Assembly: GCF_010470665.1 (NCBI RefSeq)
Contig: NZ_VOPZ01000005.1
Location: 62,001-126,000 of the forward strand
Length of the DNA stretch: 64,000 bases
Direction: 5' to 3'
Origin: Desulfovibrio sp. JC022
GTDB lineage: Bacteria > Desulfobacterota > Desulfovibrionia > Desulfovibrionales > Desulfovibrionaceae
Shown: positions 18,301 through 25,610 of the stretch, one piece after another
How positions within the stretch are numbered: the stretch's first letter is position 1
Layout of the letters: each line of letters opens with the position of its first letter
Notes under the pieces: generated by a model
Seen by the model: the letters and a program-made list of their open reading frames with translations, nothing else
What the model was told of the DNA's origin: nothing
Databases searched by the model: none
Made by a program: the position numbers and the translations under genes

Positions 18301-18365
18301 ATGGCCATCCCGCAAATTGCGGCAGCAACTAGAGTGGAAAGTCTGTAGGAAGATATTTTTTTCAT
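15345..18365 (-). CDS. Hybrid sensor histidine kinase with two receiver domains
   Basis: 1006 aa. TM helix at about 11-35, a periplasmic sensor of about 225 residues, second helix at about 261-283, HAMP (LTRPLRTITASAEDI), PAS (about 340-450), then FLAQMSHEIRTPMNS with His about 509 and the ATPase domain (LVNLLSNAIKFTD, GTGLGLSI). Two receivers follow. The first keeps the acceptor Asp position (VIVSDRLGEEDG) but has Trp in place of the conserved Lys (VHWPVT). The second is canonical (VLVVDDSENN, LMDIQMPVKNG, LTKPI). It is encoded 20 bp downstream of a periplasmic binding protein, which probably delivers its ligand. Confidence 0.9.
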   Translation of the reverse strand: MKKISSYRLSTLVAAAICGMAIVTALAMGGVFSYSYFSTLKNEFHDRVRAEGQESSLELYSFLHRAMARLGELSKDNSIRVAMMMGVDYPLTEKLSEYDQAPLGIDFFVTRKGDPRIFSSSARPFDESYVQNALMNSPFRCSFCRVGRDGFITVFSLPIRSRSEVVGSAACLVDFSRSELVSAFKNSSGSRMVLFEQGKAYDLVTGESLSLSLRESVGGDELVEVGIGADVKGVLYRSSLVPGLAYFVSDARLNESVQRTFWLLLPLFGGVIGLCLVVSLYLSSKLTRPLRTITASAEDISRGMEEDIPGRESLITEISALSSALSSMLENLRRTRGLEQYQFFFDNVDDLVCITDMDGRFLKVNGGGADFLGYGRNELLKKTVFELVPPYERESLRSLLHSLFAGDDSRQFECPALAKSGEVVYADVRSRRITYQGQEVLLSVVRDVTDRKRDEEELQHYTAQLLKAKEVEERNSAHMADTLKKLEEAMAKAEVANRTKGEFLAQMSHEIRTPMNSILGMADMLSDTSLTMEQRSYVSIFRDSGKALMNLINDILDLSKIESGKLTLEKTKFNIDELVDEVSGIMSVSAWKKKLVFACHVDPLCPTLFEGDPTRIKQILVNLLSNAIKFTDSGSVVLDISSSAGPEGNVVLNMAVRDSGIGISEEKLKIIFENFVQADSSTTRKYGGTGLGLSITRNLVELMSGQISVRNVSSGGAEFRAEIQLGRVDEMEVDTGRIRSAMQDREILVIDERILVRKYICKCLNEWGAKCLHAGDLNFACVQSESCRSNAELVIVSDRLGEEDGLSEVEAIKARLNNDNPVLCTLSSSPGVSSNRPEVNQIFGVKSSVHWPVTRGGLQKAMLNIYGDSSFGKEAWDESIDLNPLRILVVDDSENNRMLLEFFLKDTPFRLRFATDGDEAVRIYRENNFDLVLMDIQMPVKNGLEATREIRAYEWENGYPATPVVAFTANDREEDRKDCLEAGCNGFLTKPIKKISLIKGILKHSI

Positions 18366-18385
18366 TTCAGCAACATGAACTTCAG

Positions 18386-19447
18386 CTATTTGTATACGAC
18401 ATCAGCAGCCATCAAAATATCTGCGGGAATTTCCATTCCCAATTCCTTTGCCCGCGTAAGATTAAAAACCAGAGCATACCGCTCAGCATCTTCAACCGGA
18501 ATATCTCCGGGAGGTGTCCCCTGTAAAATCATAGCGACCATTTTACCGGCCTGCCTGCCCATAGCGATAAAATCAACTCCGGCCCCGCCCAACATTCCCA
18601 GACGGGCATAAACATAGTTAATTGAAACTCCCGGTGTGCGGCAATTGGCAACGGTCCATTTTATAATATCTGAGGTGGAATGACTCTGTCCGCTTTTATC
18701 TTTGAGCAGTGTTGCCGCCGGATAAATGGAGCCTATTGATGGATCTGAACAAGCCTGACGGATAATTTTTGTATACTCTTCCCAAGATGTGGCAATACGG
18801 GTTTCAAATTCAATCCCCAGACTGTCGCCGGCCTCGACCATTTCCTTGCTGACCTGCTTGAATACAGCCTTACCTGTAGGTGATTCACCTAAAAGGACCA
18901 ATATTTTTTCAAGTCCGGGGATCAACTGCTTCTGCACCCTGCAAGCATCGATAAAATGAAGTTTCTCGTACACACCGGTAATATTATGTCCCGGCTTCAA
19001 GCGGGAAACCATCCATTTCACCTTACGATCATAATCTTCAGGCTGTCCGTTCATCCCGCAGAAAACAATATTAATATCGCTATCCACAAGCTTAAGCCCC
19101 ACAGCCCTGAAGGCGTTATCATCAAGCAGTACGAGAGCATCCGGCTGGACCTCGCTGATTCTTTCCAGAACCGCAGCAGCCTGCCCTTCAATAAGCTCCG
19201 GGGTATTGTTAACCTTCTTGGTTTTCATGGCATATTGATGAACTATCAAATTTGAACCATCAACGAACCCCGCTTTGGCCAGACTCTCCAGTATGCCCTG
19301 ATGCTGCGGTTGTCCGCAGATATTGTCCAGACTGTAACTGTGAACAATCAATATCTTCTTCGCCTGTGTTTCCTCTGCAACAGCTGCGCAACACGAAAAC
19401 AAAAAATACAAACAAGCCCAGAAAAACAAAGAAAGTCTTTTTTTCAT
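18386..19447 (-). CDS. Periplasmic substrate-binding protein, likely kinase partner
   Basis: 353 aa. A signal peptide (basic MKKR, then LFFWACLYFLFSCCAAVA, cleavage near AVAEE) precedes a type-1 periplasmic binding fold of the ABC_sub_bind (COG2984) kind: KILIVHSYS, DALVLLDDNAFRAVG, INIVFCGMNG, LVLLGESPTGK. No permease or ATPase gene accompanies it. It precedes the hybrid kinase by 20 bp, so a sensory rather than transport role is the simpler reading. ATG 19447 is favoured by GGGGAAG; an in-frame ATG six codons upstream is possible. Confidence 0.8.
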   Translation of the reverse strand: MKKRLSLFFWACLYFLFSCCAAVAEETQAKKILIVHSYSLDNICGQPQHQGILESLAKAGFVDGSNLIVHQYAMKTKKVNNTPELIEGQAAAVLERISEVQPDALVLLDDNAFRAVGLKLVDSDINIVFCGMNGQPEDYDRKVKWMVSRLKPGHNITGVYEKLHFIDACRVQKQLIPGLEKILVLLGESPTGKAVFKQVSKEMVEAGDSLGIEFETRIATSWEEYTKIIRQACSDPSIGSIYPAATLLKDKSGQSHSTSDIIKWTVANCRTPGVSINYVYARLGMLGGAGVDFIAMGRQAGKMVAMILQGTPPGDIPVEDAERYALVFNLTRAKELGMEIPADILMAADVVYK

Positions 19448-19577
19448 CACTTCCCCACAGTCCAAAAGGTCCTCTTAGCATCACAAATAAACATACTGTG
19501 CCCAAGTTTATATCATTTTTTCTGCGACACAGACAGACAAACATACCCCCTTGCGATGATTCCTTAAATCAAAACAG

Positions 19578-20627
19578 CTATCTTACAAAAGTGAATTCCC
19601 CGAAAACCGGATAATGGTCCGATGCAGAAATAGTATCCACGATTTTTGCAGAATCAGGAAACAATCCTTTTGAATAAAAAAGAAAGTCGTAGCGGTGTTT
19701 ACGCTCGGCAAAAGTAAAATTTTTATGCAACCTTACAGCTGAATCCCCCGGACTGCTGAGGATTTCACTTACTCCATCCAGATTATCGCGCAACTGATTA
19801 ATAAAAGGAGGTTTGCTGAGATCGTCTTCAGGAATGGGAGTCCCCCTGATATATGCTTGAAAATTAAAATCACCGCCGATCAGAAAATCCACACCAGAGC
19901 TTTCCCTCTTTATCCAATCCGCAAGAAAACTTGCCTGCGCAACACGGGCCGCCCTGTTCCAGACGCAGAGATGGACATTATAAACATCAACCCGCTTACC
20001 ATCCACGTCAACAGCCACCCGCTGCATGGAAGACTTCCAAAGCAAAGGATAGTAAAAGATATTCAGGAGATTGTTTTCAAAATTAGGTTTACAGGAAGTC
20101 TGGACAGACTCATTGGCAACAATGGGGAATTTGGAAATAACAACCGTTGCTTTGGTTATCTTGCGCTCTTTACGCAAGGGAAAAAACATATCCCAATCCA
20201 CCACCGGAGCGGCATACCCCCAACCAAGCCTGTTCATTATATAATCCAGTTGATTCATATACCATGAACGTTTAGACTCAATATCCACTTCCTGTAGCAA
20301 CACAATATTAGCATCTTCCGCCCTGACCAGATCAATAAAACTATCCAAATTGGCTGTGAAAAATGATTCGGGATGCTCATCTGCAAGGGTGTGCTGCACC
20401 GGACCGGCCGCAAACCCCAGATTGTAATTCAGGACTTTAAGTTTTTCGGCATCAACCGTTTCCGATTGAATTTCTTCGCTGAACTTGAGAACCTGTCCCT
20501 TTTCCAGCTCCCCTATCCGGTAAACCGGGTCAGTAAACCATTTAATCAAAAAATAACCGGCAAAAAGAACAAGTCCGAACAAAAAAACAGATGTAAACAA
20601 CTTAAAAAAAGTATACACATAGCTCAT
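19578..20627 (-). CDS. Membrane-anchored endonuclease/exonuclease/phosphatase family protein
   Basis: 349 aa. One N-terminal helix (FTSVFLFGLVLFAGYFLI) anchors or exports the protein; then the EEP fold with VLNYNLG, VLLQEVD (metal-binding Glu), VYNVHL, IGGDFNF and SASDHYPVFG. The family includes nucleases, inositol and sphingomyelin phosphodiesterases, so the substrate cannot be told; an outward-facing phosphoesterase is likely. The frame extends 36 codons upstream, but AGGAG five bases before ATG 20627 fixes the start. It is divergent from the 20677 gene with only 49 bp between, so their promoters overlap. Confidence 0.82.
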   Translation of the reverse strand: MSYVYTFFKLFTSVFLFGLVLFAGYFLIKWFTDPVYRIGELEKGQVLKFSEEIQSETVDAEKLKVLNYNLGFAAGPVQHTLADEHPESFFTANLDSFIDLVRAEDANIVLLQEVDIESKRSWYMNQLDYIMNRLGWGYAAPVVDWDMFFPLRKERKITKATVVISKFPIVANESVQTSCKPNFENNLLNIFYYPLLWKSSMQRVAVDVDGKRVDVYNVHLCVWNRAARVAQASFLADWIKRESSGVDFLIGGDFNFQAYIRGTPIPEDDLSKPPFINQLRDNLDGVSEILSSPGDSAVRLHKNFTFAERKHRYDFLFYSKGLFPDSAKIVDTISASDHYPVFGEFTFVR

Positions 20628-20676
20628 CGGGACTCCTGAAATCACAATATATTTTATCCGTTTACAAATAAAAAAA

Positions 20677-21435
20677 ATGCTAAAAATTTTCTTAAAAACC
20701 ATCGTACCTATTGTTGTTGTACTATTAATTAGCACCTGGTGCCATGCATATCAGCCAAAGCAACAACAGATTAAAATCATTTGCGGCTACAAATTTCCTC
20801 CTTTCTACACTGTAACGAGCAAAAAGGACCCCTCCAAAAACCTGACCGGAACATTTATTGACCTAATGAATGTATTCCAGAAAAACTACCCGCAATACAA
20901 TATTGAATACAAATGCATGCCCCGGGCAAGAGTAAGTAAACTCTTAATACGCGGAGAGGCCGATGGATATGCCCTGACCGATCCTATGTTTCTTCCGGAG
21001 CAAGCGAAATCCAAATACTTGCCTTCACTGCCCATGTGGACCATTTCAGACCACCTGCTCGTCCTGAAGGATTCTCCTATTATTAAGACTGATTTTGAAG
21101 ACATGATCGGCAGAACCATTGCCGTTCTGCACGGAAATGACCACGGCCCCCTGAATCCTTATTTTGAAAACGAATTGATTAAGCAACACTCCGTATATTC
21201 GACTAAACAAATACTGGAACTTCTACTGAAAAAACGAGTAGATGCTGCAATTTGCAACAAAATAACCCTACCCGGATTAGTAAAAGAAACACCGTACTCC
21301 ATGGCACAATTCAGAATCCTCGATAAAGCGCTCTACTCATTTAAACTTCATCTTGTTGTACACAGGAAGAACTCCGCGTTTCTAAATGATTTCAATGAAT
21401 ACTTAAAAAAATCCTCCCTTACTATGAATCAGTAA
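20677..21435 (+). CDS. Amino-acid-type periplasmic binding protein (SBP family 3)
   Basis: 252 aa. Signal peptide with core IVPIVVVLLISTWCHA and cleavage near CHAYQ, then a type-2 binding fold: IICGYKFPPFYTV, LTGTFIDLMNVF, ADGYALTDP, GRTIAVLHGND and LKKRVDAAICN. Proteins of this sort are transporter-independent in many Deltaproteobacteria, often found with kinases, and no transporter gene is near. No clear ribosome-binding site precedes ATG 20677. The last codons and the stop codon lie inside the stem of the following terminator. Confidence 0.75.
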   Translation: MLKIFLKTIVPIVVVLLISTWCHAYQPKQQQIKIICGYKFPPFYTVTSKKDPSKNLTGTFIDLMNVFQKNYPQYNIEYKCMPRARVSKLLIRGEADGYALTDPMFLPEQAKSKYLPSLPMWTISDHLLVLKDSPIIKTDFEDMIGRTIAVLHGNDHGPLNPYFENELIKQHSVYSTKQILELLLKKRVDAAICNKITLPGLVKETPYSMAQFRILDKALYSFKLHLVVHRKNSAFLNDFNEYLKKSSLTMNQ

Positions 21436-21448
21436 GGGAGGATTTTTT
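21405..21448. terminator. Bidirectional terminator containing a stop codon
   Basis: AAAAAATCCTCCCTTACT pairs with its complement across a seven-base loop (ATGAATC), with A-run and T-run flanks. The stop codon of the plus-strand gene (21433-21435) is inside the 3' arm, and the minus-strand stop at 21449 is adjacent. Confidence 0.88.
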
Positions 21449-21622
21449 CTACTGTCCCTCCGGGTAATAAAGGGGGCAATTTTTACCTTCAATGCGTACA
21501 AGCCTGACCGGCAGCGGGTCCATAATTTTATCTGGAACAAAGCAACGGTAGACTTCAAATCCTGAATTCAAAAGCAACATGCCACTGAGCAGAACTAGGC
21601 CCAGCGCCAAGGTATTCCTCAT
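21449..21622 (-). CDS. Small single-helix protein
   Basis: 57 aa, not recognised. MRNTLALGLVLLSGMLLL forms a signal anchor or signal peptide, followed by a short polar tail with two cysteines (RCFVPDK, KNCPLYYP) that could form a disulfide in the periplasm. GGAGG seven bases before ATG 21622 supports this start over one 16 codons upstream. It is 80 bp downstream of the lectin-like gene on the same strand and could share its transcript. Confidence 0.5.
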   Translation of the reverse strand: MRNTLALGLVLLSGMLLLNSGFEVYRCFVPDKIMDPLPVRLVRIEGKNCPLYYPEGQ

Positions 21623-21702
21623 ACGCAAACCTCCAGCAGGAATAATTTTCACCTTTGTTTCTACAAGCAAAAATCGATCCTGCCGGAAAATACCCTGTTA
21701 AA

Positions 21703-22164
21703 TTAAGGACAGCTCAGAACCATCACTTCTGTCTGGGATTTTTTTGCCCGTTTGAGCTTCTGCCCGCAGGTATACTCCACATACAAATATTTCCCCTTGC
21801 CCGGATATGGATCACCACAAAATTTATTACCCACGATGAGGCGGCATTTATTTTTACCATCGCATATTTTTACCAATGAATCCTTTGCATTACAGAAATA
21901 CTGTTTATAACCCAACTCGCCCTCAAGCTCGAAACTGATATTTCCGTACTTTGCACTCATGATCCGGATAGCCTTTTCCGGAAAGACTTTTCCTTCTACA
22001 CTTTGCTCACCACCATATTCAATTGATTTAACATCCCCTTCGGAAACAGGTACCTCAATGACTTTTCCATCTTTAAGGGTGATCTTCATTTCAGCCTGAA
22101 GATGAGGTACAAAAAGAAAGCTCCCTACCGCGAGCAGCGCAAAGACAAAAACAAACCGAAACAT
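21703..22164 (-). CDS. Exported protein with SUEL/Gal_Lectin-like domain
   Basis: 153 aa. A signal peptide (FVFVFALLAVGSFLFVPHLQA) is followed by about 40 residues and then a segment matching the layout of the sea-urchin-egg-lectin/rhamnose-binding domain: ISAKYG-type start (MSAKYGN), a Cys, VKICDGKNKCRL, then FCGDPYPGKGKYLYVEYTC. In animal lectins this GDPCxGTxKYLxVxYxC block and the YG motif bind galactose or rhamnose; here one Cys of the block is Tyr. The remaining cysteines suggest periplasmic disulfides. Carbohydrate binding is inferred from motif likeness only. It is divergent from the 22245 gene. Confidence 0.6.
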   Translation of the reverse strand: MFRFVFVFALLAVGSFLFVPHLQAEMKITLKDGKVIEVPVSEGDVKSIEYGGEQSVEGKVFPEKAIRIMSAKYGNISFELEGELGYKQYFCNAKDSLVKICDGKNKCRLIVGNKFCGDPYPGKGKYLYVEYTCGQKLKRAKKSQTEVMVLSCP

Positions 22165-22244
22165 AGTATTGTCCTCCAGTTACTTTTTAATCACTTGCAA
22201 ACATAGCTTAAAAATCCATTCAGCAAAACCTTGGAGCCAAGAAT

Positions 22245-22814
22245 ATGAAAATATTAATTACAATAATGACTATGATCTTCCTTTCTGCTCCCTTTGCTGC
22301 GGCGCAACAAATTGACAACCTCAGGGATTTGAAGCGCCCGCGCTACGAAGTAGCATTCCCTCCAAAAACAACAGAAATAAAAAAAGAGCAGCCGAGCGCA
22401 GCTCCAGAAATCAAAGAAGAAGACAATTCACGTTTTGCCGGGACCTTCAAAGGCAAAGTCACCGTGCATTACAAAGGAAAAATAGTAACAGCAGAAGCCA
22501 CCTTGCATATTGCGGCAGGAAATCCAGACCGCAAGAGCCACTATGACAGCTACATTCTCCCCCAAAGAAGTGACTATCTTGAATCGACATGGAAACTGGA
22601 CAAGGAGGATGTACGTAGAACTGTGACCATATCCGGTAAAACCGTTTACGTGACTGACATCATTGAATACAGCAAAGGCGGAAATTCCCAGATTAGGACA
22701 CTCGTATTCTCGCCTGATTATTCGGCCCTGACTTTTTTAAAAACTGAATTTGATGATTCGTCGGTAAACCCTGCCACCGGGCAGATCATCGGCAGATTTT
22801 TGCGGGTTAAATAA
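22245..22814 (+). CDS. Hypothetical exported protein
   Basis: 189 aa, family not recognised. Signal peptide MKILITIMTMIFLSAPFAAA, likely cut before QQIDN; a charged, proline-containing linker (about residues 40-62); then a beta-rich domain beginning FAGTFKGKVTVHYKGK and ending ATGQIIGRFLRVK. GGAG lies eight bases before ATG 22245. The domain pattern, alternating short strands with one central basic segment, resembles small lipocalin-like or barrel proteins but nothing specific can be claimed. Confidence 0.6.
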   Translation: MKILITIMTMIFLSAPFAAAQQIDNLRDLKRPRYEVAFPPKTTEIKKEQPSAAPEIKEEDNSRFAGTFKGKVTVHYKGKIVTAEATLHIAAGNPDRKSHYDSYILPQRSDYLESTWKLDKEDVRRTVTISGKTVYVTDIIEYSKGGNSQIRTLVFSPDYSALTFLKTEFDDSSVNPATGQIIGRFLRVK

Positions 22815-22925
22815 TTTTAGCATCAACATAATGTTTATTCCAAAGCCCCATGGATAATCTTGAAAAACTATTCTTTTTACTCCATAATCGAATCAACAAT
22901 CGGAAACTGAAATACGGAGTTTAAA

Positions 22926-23264
22926 ATGTATATTTTGAAAAAAGGTCAGGAGAATAAATTTCAGGACCTCATCCCACTTGGTGAAACCGACTGGCCCGAT
23001 GAAGTAAAAAAAGAAATCTGCGATTTTTTCAAAACCGCCGGTGTAGATGACCCCATGACCCAGAAACTGGTAGAACCCGGTCTTCAGGGCTTCCGCTCCA
23101 AAAGCGGCAAGGATCAAATAGACTGGGATGATGTGGTAGCTTACTTCAAATACGAAGCATTAAGCGTACTGATCATGCATGATGATAAATTCAAAGAAAA
23201 AGCTGAGGAGCTTTATACAGACTTTTTTGCCAATCACAAATTCAAGGTCTGGAACAGAGATTAG
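22926..23264 (+). CDS. Hypothetical cytoplasmic protein
   Basis: 112 aa, acidic, no signal peptide or helix-spanning segment, family not recognised. Notable are several Trp and aromatic residues (TDWPDEVKKEICDFF, IDWDDVVAYFKYEALS) and a mostly helical pattern. GGAG lies seven bases before ATG 22926 and a strong terminator follows 25 bp after the stop, so it is a well-formed single-gene unit. Confidence 0.6.
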   Translation: MYILKKGQENKFQDLIPLGETDWPDEVKKEICDFFKTAGVDDPMTQKLVEPGLQGFRSKSGKDQIDWDDVVAYFKYEALSVLIMHDDKFKEKAEELYTDFFANHKFKVWNRD

Positions 23265-23287
23265 ATCAAGATTCGGACAGAAAACTA

Positions 23288-23330
23288 AAAGCCCCGGTAT
23301 TCTATACAGAATTACCGGGGCTTATTTTTT
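23288..23330 (+). terminator. Rho-independent terminator
   Basis: AAGCCCCGGTA(A)TTC-type inverted repeat with an eight-to-ten base loop and a T6 run lies between convergent genes; A-run on the other flank suggests bidirectional use. Confidence 0.88.
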
Positions 23331-23339
23331 CATAAAATT

Positions 23340-24050
23340 TTATTCAGGCAGAGCAAAATCCAACTTAAGTCCTTGATTTAAAATCATCAAAGCAGCTTCT
23401 GCCCCTTCCCATCCAGCTGCGCACTCAGGGCTCAAGCTGATAGTCAAAGTCTTGATCACGCCGCTATCAAGTGCCTTGCGAAGCTCAGCACCCCAGCCCC
23501 TGATATATTCATCAGTAAAAAGGCGGCCCATTTTCCCATCTGCCATACGCCCGAAAAAATAATCCAGATCAAGGTTAAAAATCCAGTTATCTTTTAATTC
23601 AGTAAGGGCGGCCGGAAACTCCCACGGTTCATAAGCGGCAAAACCGATTGATTGTGGGGCTGAACCTTTGCCATGGGTGGCAAAAGCCCAGTTTTCAATT
23701 CTGTCCCCATACTTTTCAATGAAAAGCCCAAGATAATTATCCCAGCGAAACAGCGGGGTCACCGCGAAAAAATCGTTATCATACCCGCATTCAAGATATT
23801 CGCTGATGCTGAAATTTTCAAACCCAGCATGCGGAAAATGAGCATAATCCTGAGCGGAAAACAAAGCGTCATAATGACGGTCCACATGGAAAAGATTCAG
23901 ACTTTCACTTTTTTTCAAACTTTCCATCCAGCACCACAAGGCTGCGCGATGGTTATCCATGATAAAAATATTATCCTGTTTCCACAGAAAATTCAGTTTG
24001 ATCGCTGTGGAGTGGTTACGCCCCTGAAAATCGACTATCCATTCACCCAT
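23340..24050 (-). CDS. UPF0489 family protein
   Basis: 236 aa. IFIMDNHRAALWCW and LFHVDRHYD near the N-terminus and IFNLDLDYFF in the middle are the hallmark blocks of UPF0489, a family that also includes human C5orf22 and is thought to have an arginase/deacetylase-like fold; the His/Asp pairs would be metal ligands. No enzyme activity is known. The gene is monocistronic, with a 341-bp upstream gap and a shared terminator downstream. Confidence 0.7.
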   Translation of the reverse strand: MGEWIVDFQGRNHSTAIKLNFLWKQDNIFIMDNHRAALWCWMESLKKSESLNLFHVDRHYDALFSAQDYAHFPHAGFENFSISEYLECGYDNDFFAVTPLFRWDNYLGLFIEKYGDRIENWAFATHGKGSAPQSIGFAAYEPWEFPAALTELKDNWIFNLDLDYFFGRMADGKMGRLFTDEYIRGWGAELRKALDSGVIKTLTISLSPECAAGWEGAEAALMILNQGLKLDFALPE

Positions 24051-24391
24051 TACTTACCTCCAAGCATTCATGCATAAAGCTGATAAACATGACGTGTGTA
24101 TCAGGCTGCCGCACTCCGGTCCAGCCTGCACAGAGCTACTCAGCGCAGCATTCTCAAAGAAACTAATTGCTTTTGAGAATCACAATTTTCCGAAAATCTC
24201 ACACAAAAGGGGCGGCAGACTGTCCCCGACGGACAGTCTGCCATGATGATGAGAGATGGATAAAGTGTGTATATGAGATGGTGCTTTCTTCCAGCAGGCA
24301 ACAAGGGAGAAACCTGCGGAAATTCATGAAATATGTTCTATAATCCAGCACTAAAAACAATGCACGGAGAACAGTTCAAGGGTACTATGGA
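24051..24391. other. Gene-free stretch with one perfect hairpin
   Basis: No convincing gene is present. The only strong structure is the 12-bp dyad at 24214-24242, described separately. A sequence resembling half of a Fur box (TGAGAATCA) lies near 24175. Part of the stretch must hold the promoter of the UPF0489 gene. Confidence 0.5.
24214..24242. repeat. Perfect 12-bp inverted repeat
   Basis: GGCAGACTGTCC and its exact complement flank a five-base loop CCGAC. No T-run follows on either strand, so it is not a standard terminator. It could be an operator, a REP-like element or an RNA structure. Confidence 0.6.
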
Positions 24392-24559
24392 TTAATTAAG
24401 TCTATTTATATCAAGAGGAGAACCGCAGTCAGGACAGACCCGGATGGTCTTGCCGAAGGTATTCCCCATAACCCAGAAACGGGTAAACCATGCTTCATCT
24501 TTTTTGCTGTGGTATTGGACCATGACCCTGTTACCGCATTTGCAAAATCTTTCCTGCAT
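24392..24559 (-). CDS. Small zinc-ribbon protein
   Basis: 55 aa. Two Cys pairs, FCKCGN near the start and CPDCGSP near the end, about 33 residues apart, make a zinc ribbon. AGGAG six bases before ATG 24559 supports the start MQERFCKCG; the longer frame upstream has no such signal. No partner gene is adjacent. Such mini-ribbons may bind nucleic acid or another protein; function is unknown. Confidence 0.6.
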   Translation of the reverse strand: MQERFCKCGNRVMVQYHSKKDEAWFTRFWVMGNTFGKTIRVCPDCGSPLDINRLN

Positions 24560-24734
24560 GACCGACTCCTGCTTCGTGAATTCATCTGGATTGAAATCCG
24601 CCTTTCCGGCGTACCCTTGCCATGTGACGACTTCAATTAACCACAACAAAACACCTGTGTCAATCTAAAATAAACATTCATTAACATAAAAACCAAAACT
24701 GTTTACTTGAACTCAATCTCAATAATTCAAAGTG

Positions 24735-24768
24735 CAAAAAAAAAGACCTCCCAAAAGGAGGCCTTGAA
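24735..24768 (-). terminator. Terminator of the S24 repressor gene
   Basis: On the minus strand, AAGGCCTCC, loop TTTTG, GGAGGTCTT is followed by a run of T; it starts about 20 bp after the repressor stop. Confidence 0.85.
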
Positions 24769-24787
24769 AATTAACTTACTGAAAAGC

Positions 24788-25444
24788 CTAATGATATTCA
24801 CGGGAAACCCAGACCACCTGCCCCAGCACCCGCACGTTTTCAAGCTCGTCACCGCCCAGATGAATAGGAGCATAATCTTTATTGTCACTGTGCAGAACCA
24901 CTTGGCCGGGCCGCTTCTCTACTCTTTTAACCATTACGGTGTCTTCCACACCAACTGCATAAATCCCCCCGGCAAGAATATCCTGACGGGACTGATCCAG
25001 CAGCACGATGTCACCTTCTTTTAATTCCGGCTCCATACTATTGCCGTAGACTTCCATTAAAACCATATCGGAGGGATTCCCTTTTCCGCCAATCCAATCC
25101 TTGCGAAAAGCGTAGAAACCTTCAATTTCACCACCGGTTTCAAAAGATCCGCCACCAGCGGACAATCGAGCTGCAACCTTGGGAATACGGGAAAATTCGT
25201 CAGCAAATTCAACGGCATTAACTTCCGGACGAGGCGACCCCAGACCGGATTCAAGCCACGTCGAATCAAGATTATGGCGAACGGACAGCTCAAGAATCCA
25301 GCGCGGGGGGACTGTACCCTTTTTCTTAACAAGGGAAACAGCAGCCCTGCCGACTCCCAACTCGCGCGCCAACTGGGCTTGTGTGGAAATATCGGTCTGG
25401 TCCTTCAATCTTTCAAAAAAGGAATCAAAATCTTTAGCTTGCAT
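24788..25444 (-). CDS. CI/LexA-like repressor with S24 self-cleavage domain
   Basis: 218 aa. Residues 1-70 form a phage-CI-type helix-turn-helix (QAQLARELGVGRAAVSLVKK), and the C-terminal half is an S24 peptidase with catalytic Ser in YGNSMEPELKEGD and Lys in VMVKRVEK. The linker SAGGG offers the usual Ala-Gly cleavage site. Such proteins repress until RecA filaments trigger self-cleavage. GAGG favours ATG 25444 over a GTG two codons upstream. No prophage genes lie beside it, so it is either a stray or a host regulator. It probably controls itself through the dyad at 25459-25473. Confidence 0.85.
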   Translation of the reverse strand: MQAKDFDSFFERLKDQTDISTQAQLARELGVGRAAVSLVKKKGTVPPRWILELSVRHNLDSTWLESGLGSPRPEVNAVEFADEFSRIPKVAARLSAGGGSFETGGEIEGFYAFRKDWIGGKGNPSDMVLMEVYGNSMEPELKEGDIVLLDQSRQDILAGGIYAVGVEDTVMVKRVEKRPGQVVLHSDNKDYAPIHLGGDELENVRVLGQVVWVSREYH

Positions 25445-25458
25445 CGTCACCTCAAAAT

Positions 25459-25473
25459 TAACAATTGTTTAAC
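25459..25473. promoter_or_regulatory. Candidate autoregulatory operator
   Basis: TTAACAATTGTTTAA, with a perfect 10-bp core AACAATTGTT, lies 14 bp upstream of the repressor start. Position and symmetry suit an operator; binding is inferred. Confidence 0.4.
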
Positions 25474-25610
25474 TCAAAAGTTCATCTATACTTAACACTC
25501 ATGATTCGATACTGCAACCATTTTTATAAACAGAGAAAGCTTTCAAAAAAAATATGTTTGTAGTAAAGTACGCAAATAGTTAGGGGATATAGTCTTTGGA
25601 GTTATAGTAG

